Below, piece by piece: positions 23,832 through 33,464 of a DNA stretch of 64,000 nucleotides; position 1 is the stretch's first letter, and each line of letters opens with the position of its first letter. This DNA comes from Celeribacter naphthalenivorans. Its GTDB lineage: Bacteria; Pseudomonadota; Alphaproteobacteria; Rhodobacterales; Rhodobacteraceae. Position numbers and translations under genes: made by a program. The notes below the pieces were generated by a model, which was given only the letters and a program-made list of their open reading frames with translations, was not told the origin of the DNA and ran no database searches. Location of the stretch: positions 1 to 64,000 of the forward strand of contig NZ_JAIVLK010000007.1 of the NCBI RefSeq assembly GCF_020524585.1, written 5' to 3'.

Positions 23832-24812
23832 ATGAGAAAACTTATGCGCGGTCTTTCGGCCGCAGCCTGTGGTATTGTGTTTGGCACAACGTTGGGCGCA
23901 ACAAGCGTATCGGCTCAGGACGCAGTTCCTGAGATCAAGGACGAATATCGCTTTGTGATGATCCCGATCTTGGCGCAGGCGTGGTTCGACATCGTTCACG
24001 ACGCGGCGGCGGACTCCGCGGAACAGCTGAGCGCCCAGCTCGGCACCAAGATCACCATCGATTACCAAGCCCCGGCGCAGGCCGATCTGGTCGAACAAAA
24101 CACGCTTTTGGAGCGTGCCATCGCGACCAAACCCGACGGCATCGCCATCGATGCCATCGACGTGAATGCCAGCATGCCGATCCTCAATGAAGCCCGTGAT
24201 CGCGGCATCCCGGTCGTGCTTTTTGTCTCGACCGCGCCGCAGGGCTCTCAATTCACCTATATCTCCAATGATTTCTACGATCAGGGGCGGATTTTAGGCG
24301 AGGAACTTTTGAAGCGGATCGACAACAAGGGCAAGATCGCGATCCTGCACGGTGTGCCGACCAACTCCGCCCATGCGGACCGTTACAAGGCGCTGACGGA
24401 CCTGTTCGCGCAATACCCGGATGTCGAGATCGTCGACGAGGGCTTTGATTATGACGATGTGCAAAAGGCCCAGACAGAAGCCTCGCGCATGTTGGCTGCC
24501 AATGCCGATCTCGATGCCATCGCCGTGGTGGATGCCGCCGGTCCCGTTGGTGTGGGGCTCGCGCTGCGCGAAGCGGGGCGTGTCGGCGAGGTGCAATTCG
24601 TCGGCATCGACGATGTGCCGCAGCTTCAGGAACTGATGCGTGACGGGGTGCTCGATCTGTCGATTGCCACCCGCCCGCGCATGATCGGCGAATGGTCCAC
24701 GGTGGCGCTGATGCTTCAGAACATGGGCGTGGAAACGCCGTCCTGGATCGACACGGGCATCGGCTACATGACGCCTGACATGGTGGCCGAAGGCAATATC
24801 GACGGCTTCTAA
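23832..24812 (+). CDS. Sugar ABC transporter substrate-binding protein (RbsB-like)
   Basis: 326 residues. The signal peptide ends TSVSAQDAVPE (about residue 31). The mature part is a type I periplasmic binding fold: FVMIPILAQAWFDIVHDAA at the start, KPDGIAIDAIDVNAS, NEARDRGIPVVLF, then VDAAGPVGVGLALREAG and VGIDDVPQLQELM. This is the pattern of ribose/xylose/autoinducer-type sugar receptors. It is the first gene of a receptor, ATPase, permease, VOC operon. The sugar is unknown; the neighbouring pentulose enzymes make a pentose or sugar acid plausible. Confidence 0.88.
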   Translation: MRKLMRGLSAAACGIVFGTTLGATSVSAQDAVPEIKDEYRFVMIPILAQAWFDIVHDAAADSAEQLSAQLGTKITIDYQAPAQADLVEQNTLLERAIATKPDGIAIDAIDVNASMPILNEARDRGIPVVLFVSTAPQGSQFTYISNDFYDQGRILGEELLKRIDNKGKIAILHGVPTNSAHADRYKALTDLFAQYPDVEIVDEGFDYDDVQKAQTEASRMLAANADLDAIAVVDAAGPVGVGLALREAGRVGEVQFVGIDDVPQLQELMRDGVLDLSIATRPRMIGEWSTVALMLQNMGVETPSWIDTGIGYMTPDMVAEGNIDGF

Positions 24813-24892
24813 GATCCGGTTTCAGAACATCGACCGGGCGCATCCCTGCGATGCCCCGGTCTCCTTCTCAGGCCAATCTCAGGGAGATCGAT

Positions 24893-26389
24893 ATGAGTCT
24901 TTTGGAAGCCCGTGGCATCACCAAGCGCTTTCCCGGCGTGATCGCGCTGGATGCGGTGGATTTGCGGTTCGAACGCGGCGAAGTGCATTGCATCGTCGGC
25001 GAAAATGGCGCGGGGAAAAGCACGCTGGTCAAGGTGCTGACCGGCATCTACCGACCCGATGAGGGCGATTTGCACCACGATGGGGAGGCACCTCCGGCGA
25101 TCGGTTATGTGCCGCAGGAGTTGAATCTCTTCGATCACATGACAGTCGCGGAAAACATGTTCCTGCCGCTGGAAAATGGCGCGCTGTTTCGGCGCAAGGC
25201 GCTTGAAGAGGCGGCGCGGCCCTTTCTCGATGATTTGAAAATGACCTGTGCGCCGGAGGATCTGGTGCGGGACATTTCGGTGGCTGAAAAGCAGCTTTTG
25301 CAAATCGCCCGCGCGCTGGCGAGCCGCCGATCTGATATTCTCATCCTCGATGAGCCGACCGCCTCTCTGACCGCGACCGAGATTGAGCGGCTCTTTGCGA
25401 TTGTCGAAGAGTTGCAGGCCCGCGGCACGGCGATTGTCTTTATCACCCATCGGCTCGACGAGGTGATGCGGCTGCATTCCGTGGTCTCCGTTCTGCGCAA
25501 CGGCTGTGTGGTCGGCAATTCCGATGGCGAGGAGGTCTCAGAGGCCTGGATCGTCTCCAAGATGACCGGCAAGGAGATGGACCTGAGCACGCTCTACCGT
25601 CCGCGCACCCCGCGTGGCGCCCCTGTGTTCCGGGTTGAGGGGTTGTCTGGCGATGGCTTCGAAGAGATTTCTTTCGATCTTCACGCGGGTGAGGTTCTGG
25701 GGTTTGCCGGGCTGGTGGGCGCCGGGCGTTCCGAAGTGCTGCAAACGCTCTTCGGGATGCGCACACCGACGGCAGGGCAAGCGTGGTTCGACGGTGAGCC
25801 ATGGGTGTTCAACAAACCGGCCCGCGCGATTTCCAAAGGGGTGATGTATCTCTCTGAGGAACGCAAGGCGCATGGGATTTTCCCGCATATGTCTGTGCGC
25901 CAGAACGTCGGCGCAGGTCTGTTGCGGGACGTGGCGCGACTGGGTGTGGTGTCCAATGCGCGCGAGGCAGAGGCCACAGCCAAGATCATCGGCGACTATC
26001 GGGTCAAAACCGCTTCATCCGAGACCAAGATCATGAACCTTAGCGGCGGCAATCAGCAAAAGGTGCTGATCGGGCGCGGCCTCATGGCCAACCCGCGGGT
26101 GATGATCTTTGACGAACCGACGCGCGGCATCGACGTCAACGCCAAGGACGAAATCTACCGCCTGATGCAACAGGTTGCCGAGGATCAACAGATCGCCGTG
26201 GTGCTGATCTCCTCGGAAATCGAAGAGCTGTTGAAATGCAGCAACCGGGTTCTGAGCCTTTATGACGGGCGGATCAATGCAGAGATCGCGGCGGAGGAGC
26301 TGAGCGAAGAGCGCTTGCTGTCCTCGATTATCAACACGGGCGGCGCCTCTGATGCGACGGCCGCAAACAGGGAGGATGCCCATGTCTGA
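24893..26389 (+). CDS. Sugar ABC transporter ATPase, tandem domains (RbsA/MglA-like)
   Basis: 498 residues from the ATG at 24893. The first nucleotide-binding domain has Walker A GENGAGKSTLVK (about 38), a degenerate signature (DISVAEKQLLQ) and Walker B ILILDEPTASL. The second has a degenerate Walker A (GLVGAGRSEVLQ, about 282), an intact LSGGNQQKVLIGRGL signature (about 383) and MIFDEPTRGID. This mix is normal for RbsA-type proteins. It overlaps the permease gene by 8 bases. Confidence 0.92.
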   Translation: MSLLEARGITKRFPGVIALDAVDLRFERGEVHCIVGENGAGKSTLVKVLTGIYRPDEGDLHHDGEAPPAIGYVPQELNLFDHMTVAENMFLPLENGALFRRKALEEAARPFLDDLKMTCAPEDLVRDISVAEKQLLQIARALASRRSDILILDEPTASLTATEIERLFAIVEELQARGTAIVFITHRLDEVMRLHSVVSVLRNGCVVGNSDGEEVSEAWIVSKMTGKEMDLSTLYRPRTPRGAPVFRVEGLSGDGFEEISFDLHAGEVLGFAGLVGAGRSEVLQTLFGMRTPTAGQAWFDGEPWVFNKPARAISKGVMYLSEERKAHGIFPHMSVRQNVGAGLLRDVARLGVVSNAREAEATAKIIGDYRVKTASSETKIMNLSGGNQQKVLIGRGLMANPRVMIFDEPTRGIDVNAKDEIYRLMQQVAEDQQIAVVLISSEIEELLKCSNRVLSLYDGRINAEIAAEELSEERLLSSIINTGGASDATAANREDAHV

Positions 26390-27362
26390 CGGGCTGGTGA
26401 ACATGACGCAGAGACGAGGTTTCAATCTGAAAGGCGGCGGCCAGATCGTCGGGGTTCTGATCGCTTTTGTGGTGATCTGTGTGGTTGCGTCTCTGGTCGC
26501 GCCGCAATTCCTGACAAGCTACAACATGACGATCATTTCCCGCGATCTCGCCTTTATCGGCATCGTGGCCATCGCGCAGGGCCTGTTGCTTTTGCTCGGT
26601 GACATTGACGTCTCCATCGGCGCAATCGCGGGGCTGTGTGGCATCGTCTGCACCAAGCTTTTGGTCGATGCGCAGCTCGATCCGGCGCTCGCCATTTCGG
26701 CGGGGTTGGCGGTCGGGGCCATTGCCGGCGCAGTGAACGGCGCGATCATCACCATGTTCAACCTGAACTCACTGGTGGTGACCATCGGCATGCTCAGTGT
26801 CTATTCGGGTCTCAATCTCTGGATCACCAAGGGCCGCACCATCGTGGGGCTGCCGAAAGAGGTGACGGTTCTGGGCGGCGGCACGCTCATGGGGGTGCCG
26901 GTGCCGGTCTATATCATGGCGGGCGTGTTTCTCGTGATCCTGTTCCTGACCACGAAAACGGTCTACGGGCGCCGCCTTTATGCCGTGGGCAACAGTCGCG
27001 AGGCCGCCAAGATCATCGGCATCCACGAACAACGTGTCCGCATCACCGCCTATGCCGTGGCGGGTGCATTGGCCGGGCTGGCGGGGATGCTGTTGTGCTT
27101 TCGCCTTGTGTCGGCGCAGGCCTCGATGGGGCAATCCTGGCTTTTGCCGTCGATTGCCGCGCCTGTCATCGGCGGGATCGCCACCACGGGCGGCATCGGC
27201 ACGATCTGGGGCGCTCTTCTGGGCGCGGCCATCATCGCGGTGATCGGCAATGTGATCGTGCTGGGCGGTGTCGACGTCTACCTGCAACAGGTGGTCACGG
27301 GTGCGATCGTGGTGATCGCCGTCGCTCTCGACGCCATCACACGCAAAATGGGCCGGGGGTAA
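26382..27362 (+). CDS. Sugar ABC transporter permease (RbsC-like)
   Basis: 326 residues with 8-10 hydrophobic helices. Motifs are the DIDVSIGAIAGLCGI loop (about 77-92), GAVNGAIITMFNLNSLVVTIGML and GRRLYAVGNSREAAKIIGI (about 197-215), the cytoplasmic loop that meets the ATPase, followed by GGIATTGGIGTIWGALLGA. I chose the ATG at 26382 behind GGGAGGATG; it overlaps the ATPase stop by 8 bases. It would form the channel of the importer. Confidence 0.9.
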   Translation: MSDGLVNMTQRRGFNLKGGGQIVGVLIAFVVICVVASLVAPQFLTSYNMTIISRDLAFIGIVAIAQGLLLLLGDIDVSIGAIAGLCGIVCTKLLVDAQLDPALAISAGLAVGAIAGAVNGAIITMFNLNSLVVTIGMLSVYSGLNLWITKGRTIVGLPKEVTVLGGGTLMGVPVPVYIMAGVFLVILFLTTKTVYGRRLYAVGNSREAAKIIGIHEQRVRITAYAVAGALAGLAGMLLCFRLVSAQASMGQSWLLPSIAAPVIGGIATTGGIGTIWGALLGAAIIAVIGNVIVLGGVDVYLQQVVTGAIVVIAVALDAITRKMGRG

Positions 27363-27401
27363 TCCCCCGCCCGCAAATTCATTCCAAAGGAGGAGATAGG
27401 A

Positions 27402-27890
27402 ATGTCCGAGGAAACCAAAATCACTCAGATCGGTGTCGTCGTGCGCGATCTCGATGCGACGATGAAAATGTATCACCAGCTTCTGGGTTGGGGGCCGTGG
27501 AATGTTTACGAACATACTGCTCCCGTGCTGCATGACACCCATCTGCACGGCAAGCCGGCCACCTATTCGATGCTTTGCGCCGAGGTGATGGTGGGTGACA
27601 TGTGTTACGAGCTGATCCAGCCGCTTGAGGGCGACTCGATCTACAAGGAATGGCTCGAAGAACATGGCGAGGGCCTGCACCACGTTGCCGTGATGAAACA
27701 CGGCCAGAACGCGGCCGATCAGTTCAAGAAGGACATGGATGCAGCGGGTGCGAAGATGCTTATGGGGGGGCGCATCGGTGAGACCATCGAGTTCTATTAC
27801 CTCGACAGCGAGCCGCAACTAAAGGTGATCCTCGAATCCGGCACTGGCCATGCCATCGACCTGAAGCCGATCCGCACATACCCTGAGTGA
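27402..27890 (+). CDS. VOC-superfamily protein (glyoxalase/epimerase-like)
   Basis: 162 residues with two beta-alpha-beta modules. The likely metal ligands are spaced as in methylmalonyl-CoA epimerase/glyoxalase relatives: Gln/His position in ITQIGVVVRD, Glu in CYELIQPLEG (about 72), His in GLHHVAV (about 92) and Glu in KVILESGTG (about 148). It has its own AAAGGAGGAGATAGG ribosome binding site and is the last gene before a strong terminator. In a sugar ABC operon it may epimerise or dehydrate an intermediate. Such roles are inferred and the substrate is unknown. Confidence 0.75.
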   Translation: MSEETKITQIGVVVRDLDATMKMYHQLLGWGPWNVYEHTAPVLHDTHLHGKPATYSMLCAEVMVGDMCYELIQPLEGDSIYKEWLEEHGEGLHHVAVMKHGQNAADQFKKDMDAAGAKMLMGGRIGETIEFYYLDSEPQLKVILESGTGHAIDLKPIRTYPE

Positions 27891-27909
27891 ACGATCCCGG
27901 TCCCAAGAC

Positions 27910-27937
27910 AAAGCCCCCGCATTGCGGGGGCTTTTTT
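27910..27937 (+). terminator. Rho-independent terminator between convergent operons
   Basis: AAAGCCCCCGC pairs with GCGGGGGCTTT around a short loop and ends in a T-run. It lies between the rightward VOC gene and the leftward ABC ATPase gene and can serve both directions. Confidence 0.9.
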
Positions 27938-27957
27938 AGGTCTCGCTTTGTGGCGCT

Positions 27958-29007
27958 TTAGGCCGCGATGCGCTGATCGTCCTTGTCAAAGACCATGATA
28001 TGTTCGGGCCGAATGCCAAGCGCGAGGGTCGCAGGGCGCTCTGTGTCGCTGCCTTGCCGGATCACCTCGATCTCACCGTCGCCAAGAGTGGCGAAATAGC
28101 TCGTCGAGGTGCCAACGACCTGTTGAGTGGTGACATCGAGTGTCAGCCGGTTGGCCTCGGAGGTGCCATCGAGGAAATGTTCAGGTCGGATGCCAAGGGT
28201 GACCGCGCCTGTCGCGGCGGTGGCGCTGGTCAGAACCGTGCCGTCGCTCAGTGTCATCTGATGCCCGTCAGCCTGCGCGGTGACAAAGCTCATCTGCGGC
28301 GAGCCGATGAACCCCGCGACAAAGCGGGTTCTCGGCGCAGTATAAAGCTCGGCCGGGCTGCCGACCTGTTCGATCCGCCCGTCCTTCATCACCACGATAC
28401 GGTCCCCCATGGTCATCGCCTCGACCTGATCGTGGGTCACGTAGATCGAGGTCACGCCGATCCGCTGTTGCAGGGCGCGGATTTCCTTGCGCATCTGGAC
28501 GCGGAGCTGGGCGTCGAGGTTCGACAGCGGTTCGTCGAACAGGAAGGCGTTGGAATGTTTGACCATGGCGCGGCCCATGGCCACCCGTTGACGTTGCCCG
28601 CCTGACAAGGCGCGCGGGCGGCGGTCGAGATAGGGGGTGATCGCCAGAATGTCGGCAGCCCATTTCACCCGCTTTTCGATCTCTTCGGCGGAGGTCTTGC
28701 GCACCTTGAGACCGAAGGCGAGATTTTGCGCCACCGTCAGATGCGGGTAGAGCGCATAGTTTTGAAACACCATCGACAGATCGCGCTCCTGCGGCGGCAG
28801 GTGGCCGACCGGCGTGCCGTCGAACAGAATGTCGCCGCCCGAGATCGGGTTCAGCCCGGCCACACAGCGCAGCAAGGTCGACTTGCCACAGCCCGAGGGG
28901 CCGACGAGCACGATGAATTCGCCATCGTCGATCTCAAGGTTCAGCCCGTGAAGTGCCTTCACCTTGCCGTAGTGTTTTTCGAGGTTCTGGATGTTGATTG
29001 AGACCAT
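27958..29007 (-). CDS. Carbohydrate ABC transporter ATPase (UgpC/MalK type)
   Basis: 349 residues. I place the start at the ATG at 29007, which follows GGGAGGAGAACCC. Walker A is GPSGCGKSTLLR (about 37), signature LSGGQRQRVAMGRA (about 135), Walker B AFLFDEPLSNLDAQLR and the switch His in YVTHDQVEAMTMGD. The C-terminal regulatory domain (from about 235) has two RPEH motifs, as in MalK/UgpC. It energises the permease pair encoded upstream in the same leftward operon. Confidence 0.93.
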   Translation of the reverse strand: MVSINIQNLEKHYGKVKALHGLNLEIDDGEFIVLVGPSGCGKSTLLRCVAGLNPISGGDILFDGTPVGHLPPQERDLSMVFQNYALYPHLTVAQNLAFGLKVRKTSAEEIEKRVKWAADILAITPYLDRRPRALSGGQRQRVAMGRAMVKHSNAFLFDEPLSNLDAQLRVQMRKEIRALQQRIGVTSIYVTHDQVEAMTMGDRIVVMKDGRIEQVGSPAELYTAPRTRFVAGFIGSPQMSFVTAQADGHQMTLSDGTVLTSATAATGAVTLGIRPEHFLDGTSEANRLTLDVTTQQVVGTSTSYFATLGDGEIEVIRQGSDTERPATLALGIRPEHIMVFDKDDQRIAA

Positions 29008-29047
29008 GGGTTCTCCTCCCAAGAATGGTGGCGTCGCAGGGCGCGCG

Positions 29048-29878
29048 CTATTTGATGCTGCCCTGTGTCAGGCCGCCGACGAGATGTTTCTGAAACAGGA
29101 ATGCGATGAGATAGATCGGCACCATGCCGGTGAAGGAGGCCGCCGCCATCTGTCCGAAATTCACCAGTCGCTCGCCCTGAAAGAGCGACATGCCGACCGT
29201 GATCGTGCGGCTCGCTTCGCTGAATGTCAGGGCCGAGGCAAAAAGAAACTCGTTGTAAGACAGGATGATACAGATCAGCGCGGTGGCCAGAATGCCGGGA
29301 AAAATCAGCGGCAGGATCACCGCGAAGAGCGTGTGCCAATAGCCCGCGCCGTCGATCCAGGCGGCTTCGTCGATCTCTGCCGGGATGTCGCTGACAAAAC
29401 TCTTGAGCAACCAAAAAGCGACGGGCAGGTTCATCAGACCGTGAACCAGCGCAAGGCCCGGAATGCTGTCCATCAGCTGTGCGGTTTGCAACAGATAGAA
29501 CAGCGGGATCAACGCGATGATCGGTGGCGCGGCATAAGAGGCCAGCGTGATGTTGGGGACGGTCCTGCGAAAAGCCCCGAGTTTGATCGTGGCATAGGTC
29601 GCAGGCACCGCGATCACCAGCGTGATCACCCCGCTCAAAAGCGCCACGGCGACCGAGTTCCAAATCATGCGCAGAACCGGGACATGCGCGAAGGCATTGG
29701 GGTAATTCTTGAGCGTTGCGGCCTCTGGCAGGAGCCGACCTTGCAACACATCGTCGGGCGTTTTGAACGAGGTCGAGAATAGGTAGACGATGGGCAGCGC
29801 GAAAAAGATCAGCATCGCGGCCAGAAAGCCGAACCGGATCAGGCGATCCGTGCGGGTGTCCTGAACAGAGGCGGTCAT
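29048..29878 (-). CDS. Carbohydrate ABC transporter permease (MalG/UgpE type)
   Basis: 276 residues from the ATG at 29878, which overlaps the preceding permease stop (ATGA). Six hydrophobic helices are visible. The EAA-type loop is EIDEAAWIDGAGYWHTLFAVILP (about 177-199). The start FGFLAAMLIFFALPIVYLFSTSFKTPDD is typical of MalG-like subunits. Confidence 0.9.
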   Translation of the reverse strand: MTASVQDTRTDRLIRFGFLAAMLIFFALPIVYLFSTSFKTPDDVLQGRLLPEAATLKNYPNAFAHVPVLRMIWNSVAVALLSGVITLVIAVPATYATIKLGAFRRTVPNITLASYAAPPIIALIPLFYLLQTAQLMDSIPGLALVHGLMNLPVAFWLLKSFVSDIPAEIDEAAWIDGAGYWHTLFAVILPLIFPGILATALICIILSYNEFLFASALTFSEASRTITVGMSLFQGERLVNFGQMAAASFTGMVPIYLIAFLFQKHLVGGLTQGSIK

Positions 29879-30792
29879 CGACGTTTCTCCAGATGATTGT
29901 GCAGCAAAACGATGGGCAGGGTGACGACAGAAACGGTGATCGCGAACATCAGCGTCTGGGCCGCGGCGAGGCCGGCATCGAATTCCCGCAGCGCGGTTTT
30001 CCAAATCTCGAATGTGGCGATGTTGGTGGCATTGCCGGGGCCGCCGAAAGTGAGCGTATAGACGAGATCGAAGGTCTTGAGCGCCATGATCACCCGCAGC
30101 AGGTAGACGGAGAGCAGCGCAGGCGCGATCATCGGCAGGGTGACAGTCCAGAAAATCCGTTTCGGATAGGCGCCATCGAGGGCGGCGGCCTCTTCGACGT
30201 CATGCGGCACGCCTTGCAGGATCGCAAAGCACAGGATCACGATCAGCGGTGTCCATTGCCATGTGTCCGCCAGCATGATTGCTGGAAAGGCGAGGTCATG
30301 GTTGCCGAAAAACGAAATCGGAGCGTCGATCAGCCCGGTGCGTAGCAAGATGCCGTTTAGCCAGCCGCCTGACGGGTTGAGGATCAGCTTCCACGCGATC
30401 CCGACCATCACCGGCGGTGTCATCAGCGGCAAAAGCACGATGGTCCGAAGCCACCGCCCGCCACGCACGATCTTGCTCAGGATCACCGCAAGGTAGAGCC
30501 CAAGCGCCAGTTGCACCAAGGATACGATCAGCGCAAACAGGATGGCATGGCCCACGGAGCCCGAAAAATTCGTGCCGCTGAGCGCCCAATCGAAATTTTC
30601 GAGGCCCACAAAGCCCTGAAACTGTTGACCGAGATCGGAGCGGGAAAAGGCCAGAAGCACGAGGTACACCAAAGGGTAGCCCGCGAAAATCGCAAGCCCA
30701 GCCATCAAGGGCAGGGTCATGCTCCATTCCGCACGCTTGCGCTGGTTTGCGCCGCGATCTGATCCGAAAGAAGCTGCCGGTGGCGTCGCCAT
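29875..30792 (-). CDS. Carbohydrate ABC transporter permease (MalF/UgpA type)
   Basis: 305 residues, start ATG behind GGAGG. It has six helices and the EAA loop VEEAAALDGAYPKRIFWTVTLP (about 198-219). A Lys/Arg-rich N-terminus precedes the first helix. It is the first permease after the binding-protein gene and overlaps the second permease by 4 bases. Confidence 0.9.
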   Translation of the reverse strand: MATPPAASFGSDRGANQRKRAEWSMTLPLMAGLAIFAGYPLVYLVLLAFSRSDLGQQFQGFVGLENFDWALSGTNFSGSVGHAILFALIVSLVQLALGLYLAVILSKIVRGGRWLRTIVLLPLMTPPVMVGIAWKLILNPSGGWLNGILLRTGLIDAPISFFGNHDLAFPAIMLADTWQWTPLIVILCFAILQGVPHDVEEAAALDGAYPKRIFWTVTLPMIAPALLSVYLLRVIMALKTFDLVYTLTFGGPGNATNIATFEIWKTALREFDAGLAAAQTLMFAITVSVVTLPIVLLHNHLEKRR

Positions 30793-30889
30793 CGTGGGGC
30801 CTCCTCTGTGTTGTCATTCATGAAATTACACCCCTTGGGCGCGGCATCCGCGATGCGCGTCCAAGAGGCAGGCCCTGTCCGCAGGGGGC

Positions 30890-32239
30890 TTAACGCAGCA
30901 GGCGTTCCCAGCTTTTCTGCGCCAGCTCCATCGCCTCTTCGGGCGTGCTTTCGCCGGAGATCATGATGGCGAGCTGTTCGGACAGGCTTTCGAGCATGCG
31001 CGGTGCTTGCGGTCCGGTGGGCCAGGCCATCGCCCCATTGAGCGAGGCGCTCGCGGCCCGTTGGCTTCGGGCGTTGAAGGCCTCGTACTCCGGGCTGGTC
31101 AGAGCGGAGATGCGGGTCGGATCGATGCCGGAGCCGGTGGTGGTCAGCAAATCGAGATGCATCTTCGCCGACGACGCCAGTTTGATGAACTCCCAGGCAA
31201 GATCTTTCTTGCTGCCATAGGCCGCGATGCCAAGCGCCCATCCCGCGTTGAGCGGCGCGCGGCTTTCGGTCTGGCTGCCGCCGACCGGCAATTGCACCAC
31301 GTCCCATTTTCCGGCGATCTTCGAGGTCTCATTGTCTTCGGAATAGGCGCCGAGGTCGATCCAGCCTTCGGTCATTGCGGCGCGTCCGCCGACAAAGGCG
31401 GTGAGCGCCTGATCAAAGCCGGTTTCCGCGGGTGTCGGCAAAGCCGAGGGCACCGTGGCGACAAGGTTCTGGGCCGCCATGAGCGCGGCGTCGCTGTCGA
31501 GCGCCGGGCGCCCATCCGCATCGAGAAACTCGCCGCCATAGTTGGCAAGGCGGTTGGCAAAGACGGAAATGTTCTGAAGCGGGGCGCGAATGCCCATCAA
31601 GGCCATGCCATAGATGCCATTGGCGCTTTCGGCCTTGGTGATGGCCTCGGATGTGGTGATGACCTCATCCCATGTTTTCGGCGGCGTCAGACCGTTACGC
31701 TCGAAAATCTCGGTGTTGTAGAACAGCGCATGGGTGTCGCCATCGAAGGGCAGGGCGTAACGACGGTCATTATAGAGGCTGTAGGGATCGTAGACGGTCG
31801 CGATGAAATCCTCCGGCATGATTTCGTCCGCGTCGGCCTCAATCCGGTCGGTGATGTCCTCAAGAACGCCGGTTTCGACCAGCGAGCCTTTCGAGATGTA
31901 CCAATAGTCAAAGGCGTCGAATCGTTTCGCGCCGGATTGCAGGTCGAGGGTGAGTTGCTGCTGAATCTGGTCGAGCGGCACGGGGACGATCTCCACCTTC
32001 ACGCCGGTTTCCGCCTCGAAAGCGGCGGCGACAATGCGAGCACCGCCCACTTGAGGCTGGGACATCAGCACGGTGATGGTCTCGCCCGCCTGCGCATAGG
32101 CCCGCGCCGATAGCACGCCACTGCCCAAAGCGGCGCCGACGGCCACGCCCATACCACCGCCCAAAACCTGGCGCCGCGACAGCGCGGTCCCCGTGCTTTT
32201 CGGTTTGGTCCGATTATTCGTCTGAGTTTTGCTGTTCAT
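30890..32239 (-). CDS. Extracellular sugar-binding protein of an ABC importer, Tat-type signal
   Basis: 449 residues, cluster-1 (MalE-like) solute-binding fold. The N-terminus has the twin-arginine pattern LSRRQVLGGGMGVAVG and ends ARAYAQAGE, so export is probably by Tat in the folded state. Other features are FEAETGVKVEIVPVP (about 78) and YALPFDGDTHALFYNTEIF (about 168). It heads a leftward operon with two permeases and an ATPase. The ligand is unknown; the divergent genes encode a sugar kinase, an aldolase and a dehydrogenase. Confidence 0.9.
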   Translation of the reverse strand: MNSKTQTNNRTKPKSTGTALSRRQVLGGGMGVAVGAALGSGVLSARAYAQAGETITVLMSQPQVGGARIVAAAFEAETGVKVEIVPVPLDQIQQQLTLDLQSGAKRFDAFDYWYISKGSLVETGVLEDITDRIEADADEIMPEDFIATVYDPYSLYNDRRYALPFDGDTHALFYNTEIFERNGLTPPKTWDEVITTSEAITKAESANGIYGMALMGIRAPLQNISVFANRLANYGGEFLDADGRPALDSDAALMAAQNLVATVPSALPTPAETGFDQALTAFVGGRAAMTEGWIDLGAYSEDNETSKIAGKWDVVQLPVGGSQTESRAPLNAGWALGIAAYGSKKDLAWEFIKLASSAKMHLDLLTTTGSGIDPTRISALTSPEYEAFNARSQRAASASLNGAMAWPTGPQAPRMLESLSEQLAIMISGESTPEEAMELAQKSWERLLR

Positions 32240-32300
32240 ATTTTCCTCCCTTTGGGCTGGGCCCTGTTTCCTCCCGGACCGGCAGCCGCATAAATGACCT

Positions 32301-32323
32301 TGACATGAAATTAATATCAGTCA
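32301..32323. promoter_or_regulatory. Inverted-repeat operator candidate in the divergent promoter
   Basis: The core TGAAATTAATATCA (32306-32319) is palindromic apart from one central pair of positions. It is flanked by TGAC (left) and GTCA (right). It lies midway between the binding-protein gene (start 32239) and the dehydrogenase gene (start 32366), where one regulator could control both directions. The SorC-type regulator at 36337-37293 is the obvious candidate. Confidence 0.5.
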
Positions 32324-32365
32324 AGTTATTTATAACATGTGGAAGACATGGAATGGGAGGACGAC

Positions 32366-33409
32366 ATGGAAAAACTCAAGATTGCCGCCATCGGCGATCA
32401 ATTCATCACCTCGGCGGTTTTTGAGACTGCGGTGCGCGATGCGATTGGCGCGGACTGCGAGGTGGTCACGCGCGATCTGCAATGGCCCGAGGTGCCGTTC
32501 TTTGCGCATGACGGACCGGCGGGAACGGAAATCAAGGAATACAGTGGCAACCCCAAAGACCTCGAAGCCATGCTGGCGGAGGCAGAGGTTCTGGTGACGC
32601 ATCTGGCGCCTGTGACCGCAGAGCTTTTGGAAAAAGCGCCGCGCCTGAAATTCATCGGTGTGTCGCGCGGTGGCCCGACCAATATCAACATGGAGGCGGC
32701 CCGCACCCGCAATGTGACCGTGTGCAATGTCCCCGGTCGCAACGCCTCCGCCGTGGCGGAGTTTACCGTCGGGGCGATCCTCGCCAATGTGCGCCGCATC
32801 ACCCTTGGCCATGCCGGGCTGTCCCAAGGCATCTGGCGCGGCGATCTCTACCGCTATGACCGCACCGGCGACGAGCTGTCCGATCTGACGGTCGGGCTTT
32901 TGGGGTACAGCCATATCGGACAGCGGGTGGTGCGTCTGCTCAAACCCTTCGGCTGCCGGATCTTGATCTGCGATCCCTATGCGAAACTGACCGTGCAGGA
33001 TGGCATTGACGGCGTCGAACAGGTCGAAATCGACGATCTGATTGCGCAATCCGATATTCTGAGCCTCCATGCTCGGGTGACGCCAGAGACGATGGGGATC
33101 ATCTCGGAGGAGCGGATCGCGAAGATGAAAAAAGGCGCGGTTCTGGTGAACTCGGCGCGGGGTGAACTGGTCGACCAACCAGCGCTTTGCGAGGCTTTGC
33201 TCAGCGGACATCTCGGCGGCGCGGCGCTTGATACTTTCGAGGTGGAGCCGCCTAAAAAAGACGATGAATTGTTGCGATTGCCCAATGTCACGCTGACCCC
33301 TCATATTGCCGGTGCATCGCGTCGCGTGGCGACATTCGCTGCCGAACAGATCGCAGAAGATCTGGCGCGCTTTCTGAAAGGGGAAAAACTCAGAAACCCA
33401 TGTAACTGA
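32366..33409 (+). CDS. D-isomer-specific 2-hydroxyacid dehydrogenase (second)
   Basis: 347 residues from the ATG at 32366 (GGGAGGACGAC upstream). The catalytic Arg is in NSARGELVDQ (about 268), Glu in DTFEVEPPKKD (about 295) and His in LTPHIAGASRR (about 314). The dinucleotide loop reads LLGYSHIGQRV, with Ser where most members have Gly in GxGxxG. It is distant from the dehydrogenase at 13328. It is first in a rightward dehydrogenase, kinase, aldolase unit, and may process the two- or three-carbon product of the aldolase. Confidence 0.85.
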   Translation: MEKLKIAAIGDQFITSAVFETAVRDAIGADCEVVTRDLQWPEVPFFAHDGPAGTEIKEYSGNPKDLEAMLAEAEVLVTHLAPVTAELLEKAPRLKFIGVSRGGPTNINMEAARTRNVTVCNVPGRNASAVAEFTVGAILANVRRITLGHAGLSQGIWRGDLYRYDRTGDELSDLTVGLLGYSHIGQRVVRLLKPFGCRILICDPYAKLTVQDGIDGVEQVEIDDLIAQSDILSLHARVTPETMGIISEERIAKMKKGAVLVNSARGELVDQPALCEALLSGHLGGAALDTFEVEPPKKDDELLRLPNVTLTPHIAGASRRVATFAAEQIAEDLARFLKGEKLRNPCN

Positions 33410-33464
33410 GGTAGAATGCGAGACATTCGAGACGGTGCGGGGAGGCATCGTCAGGGAGGACATG

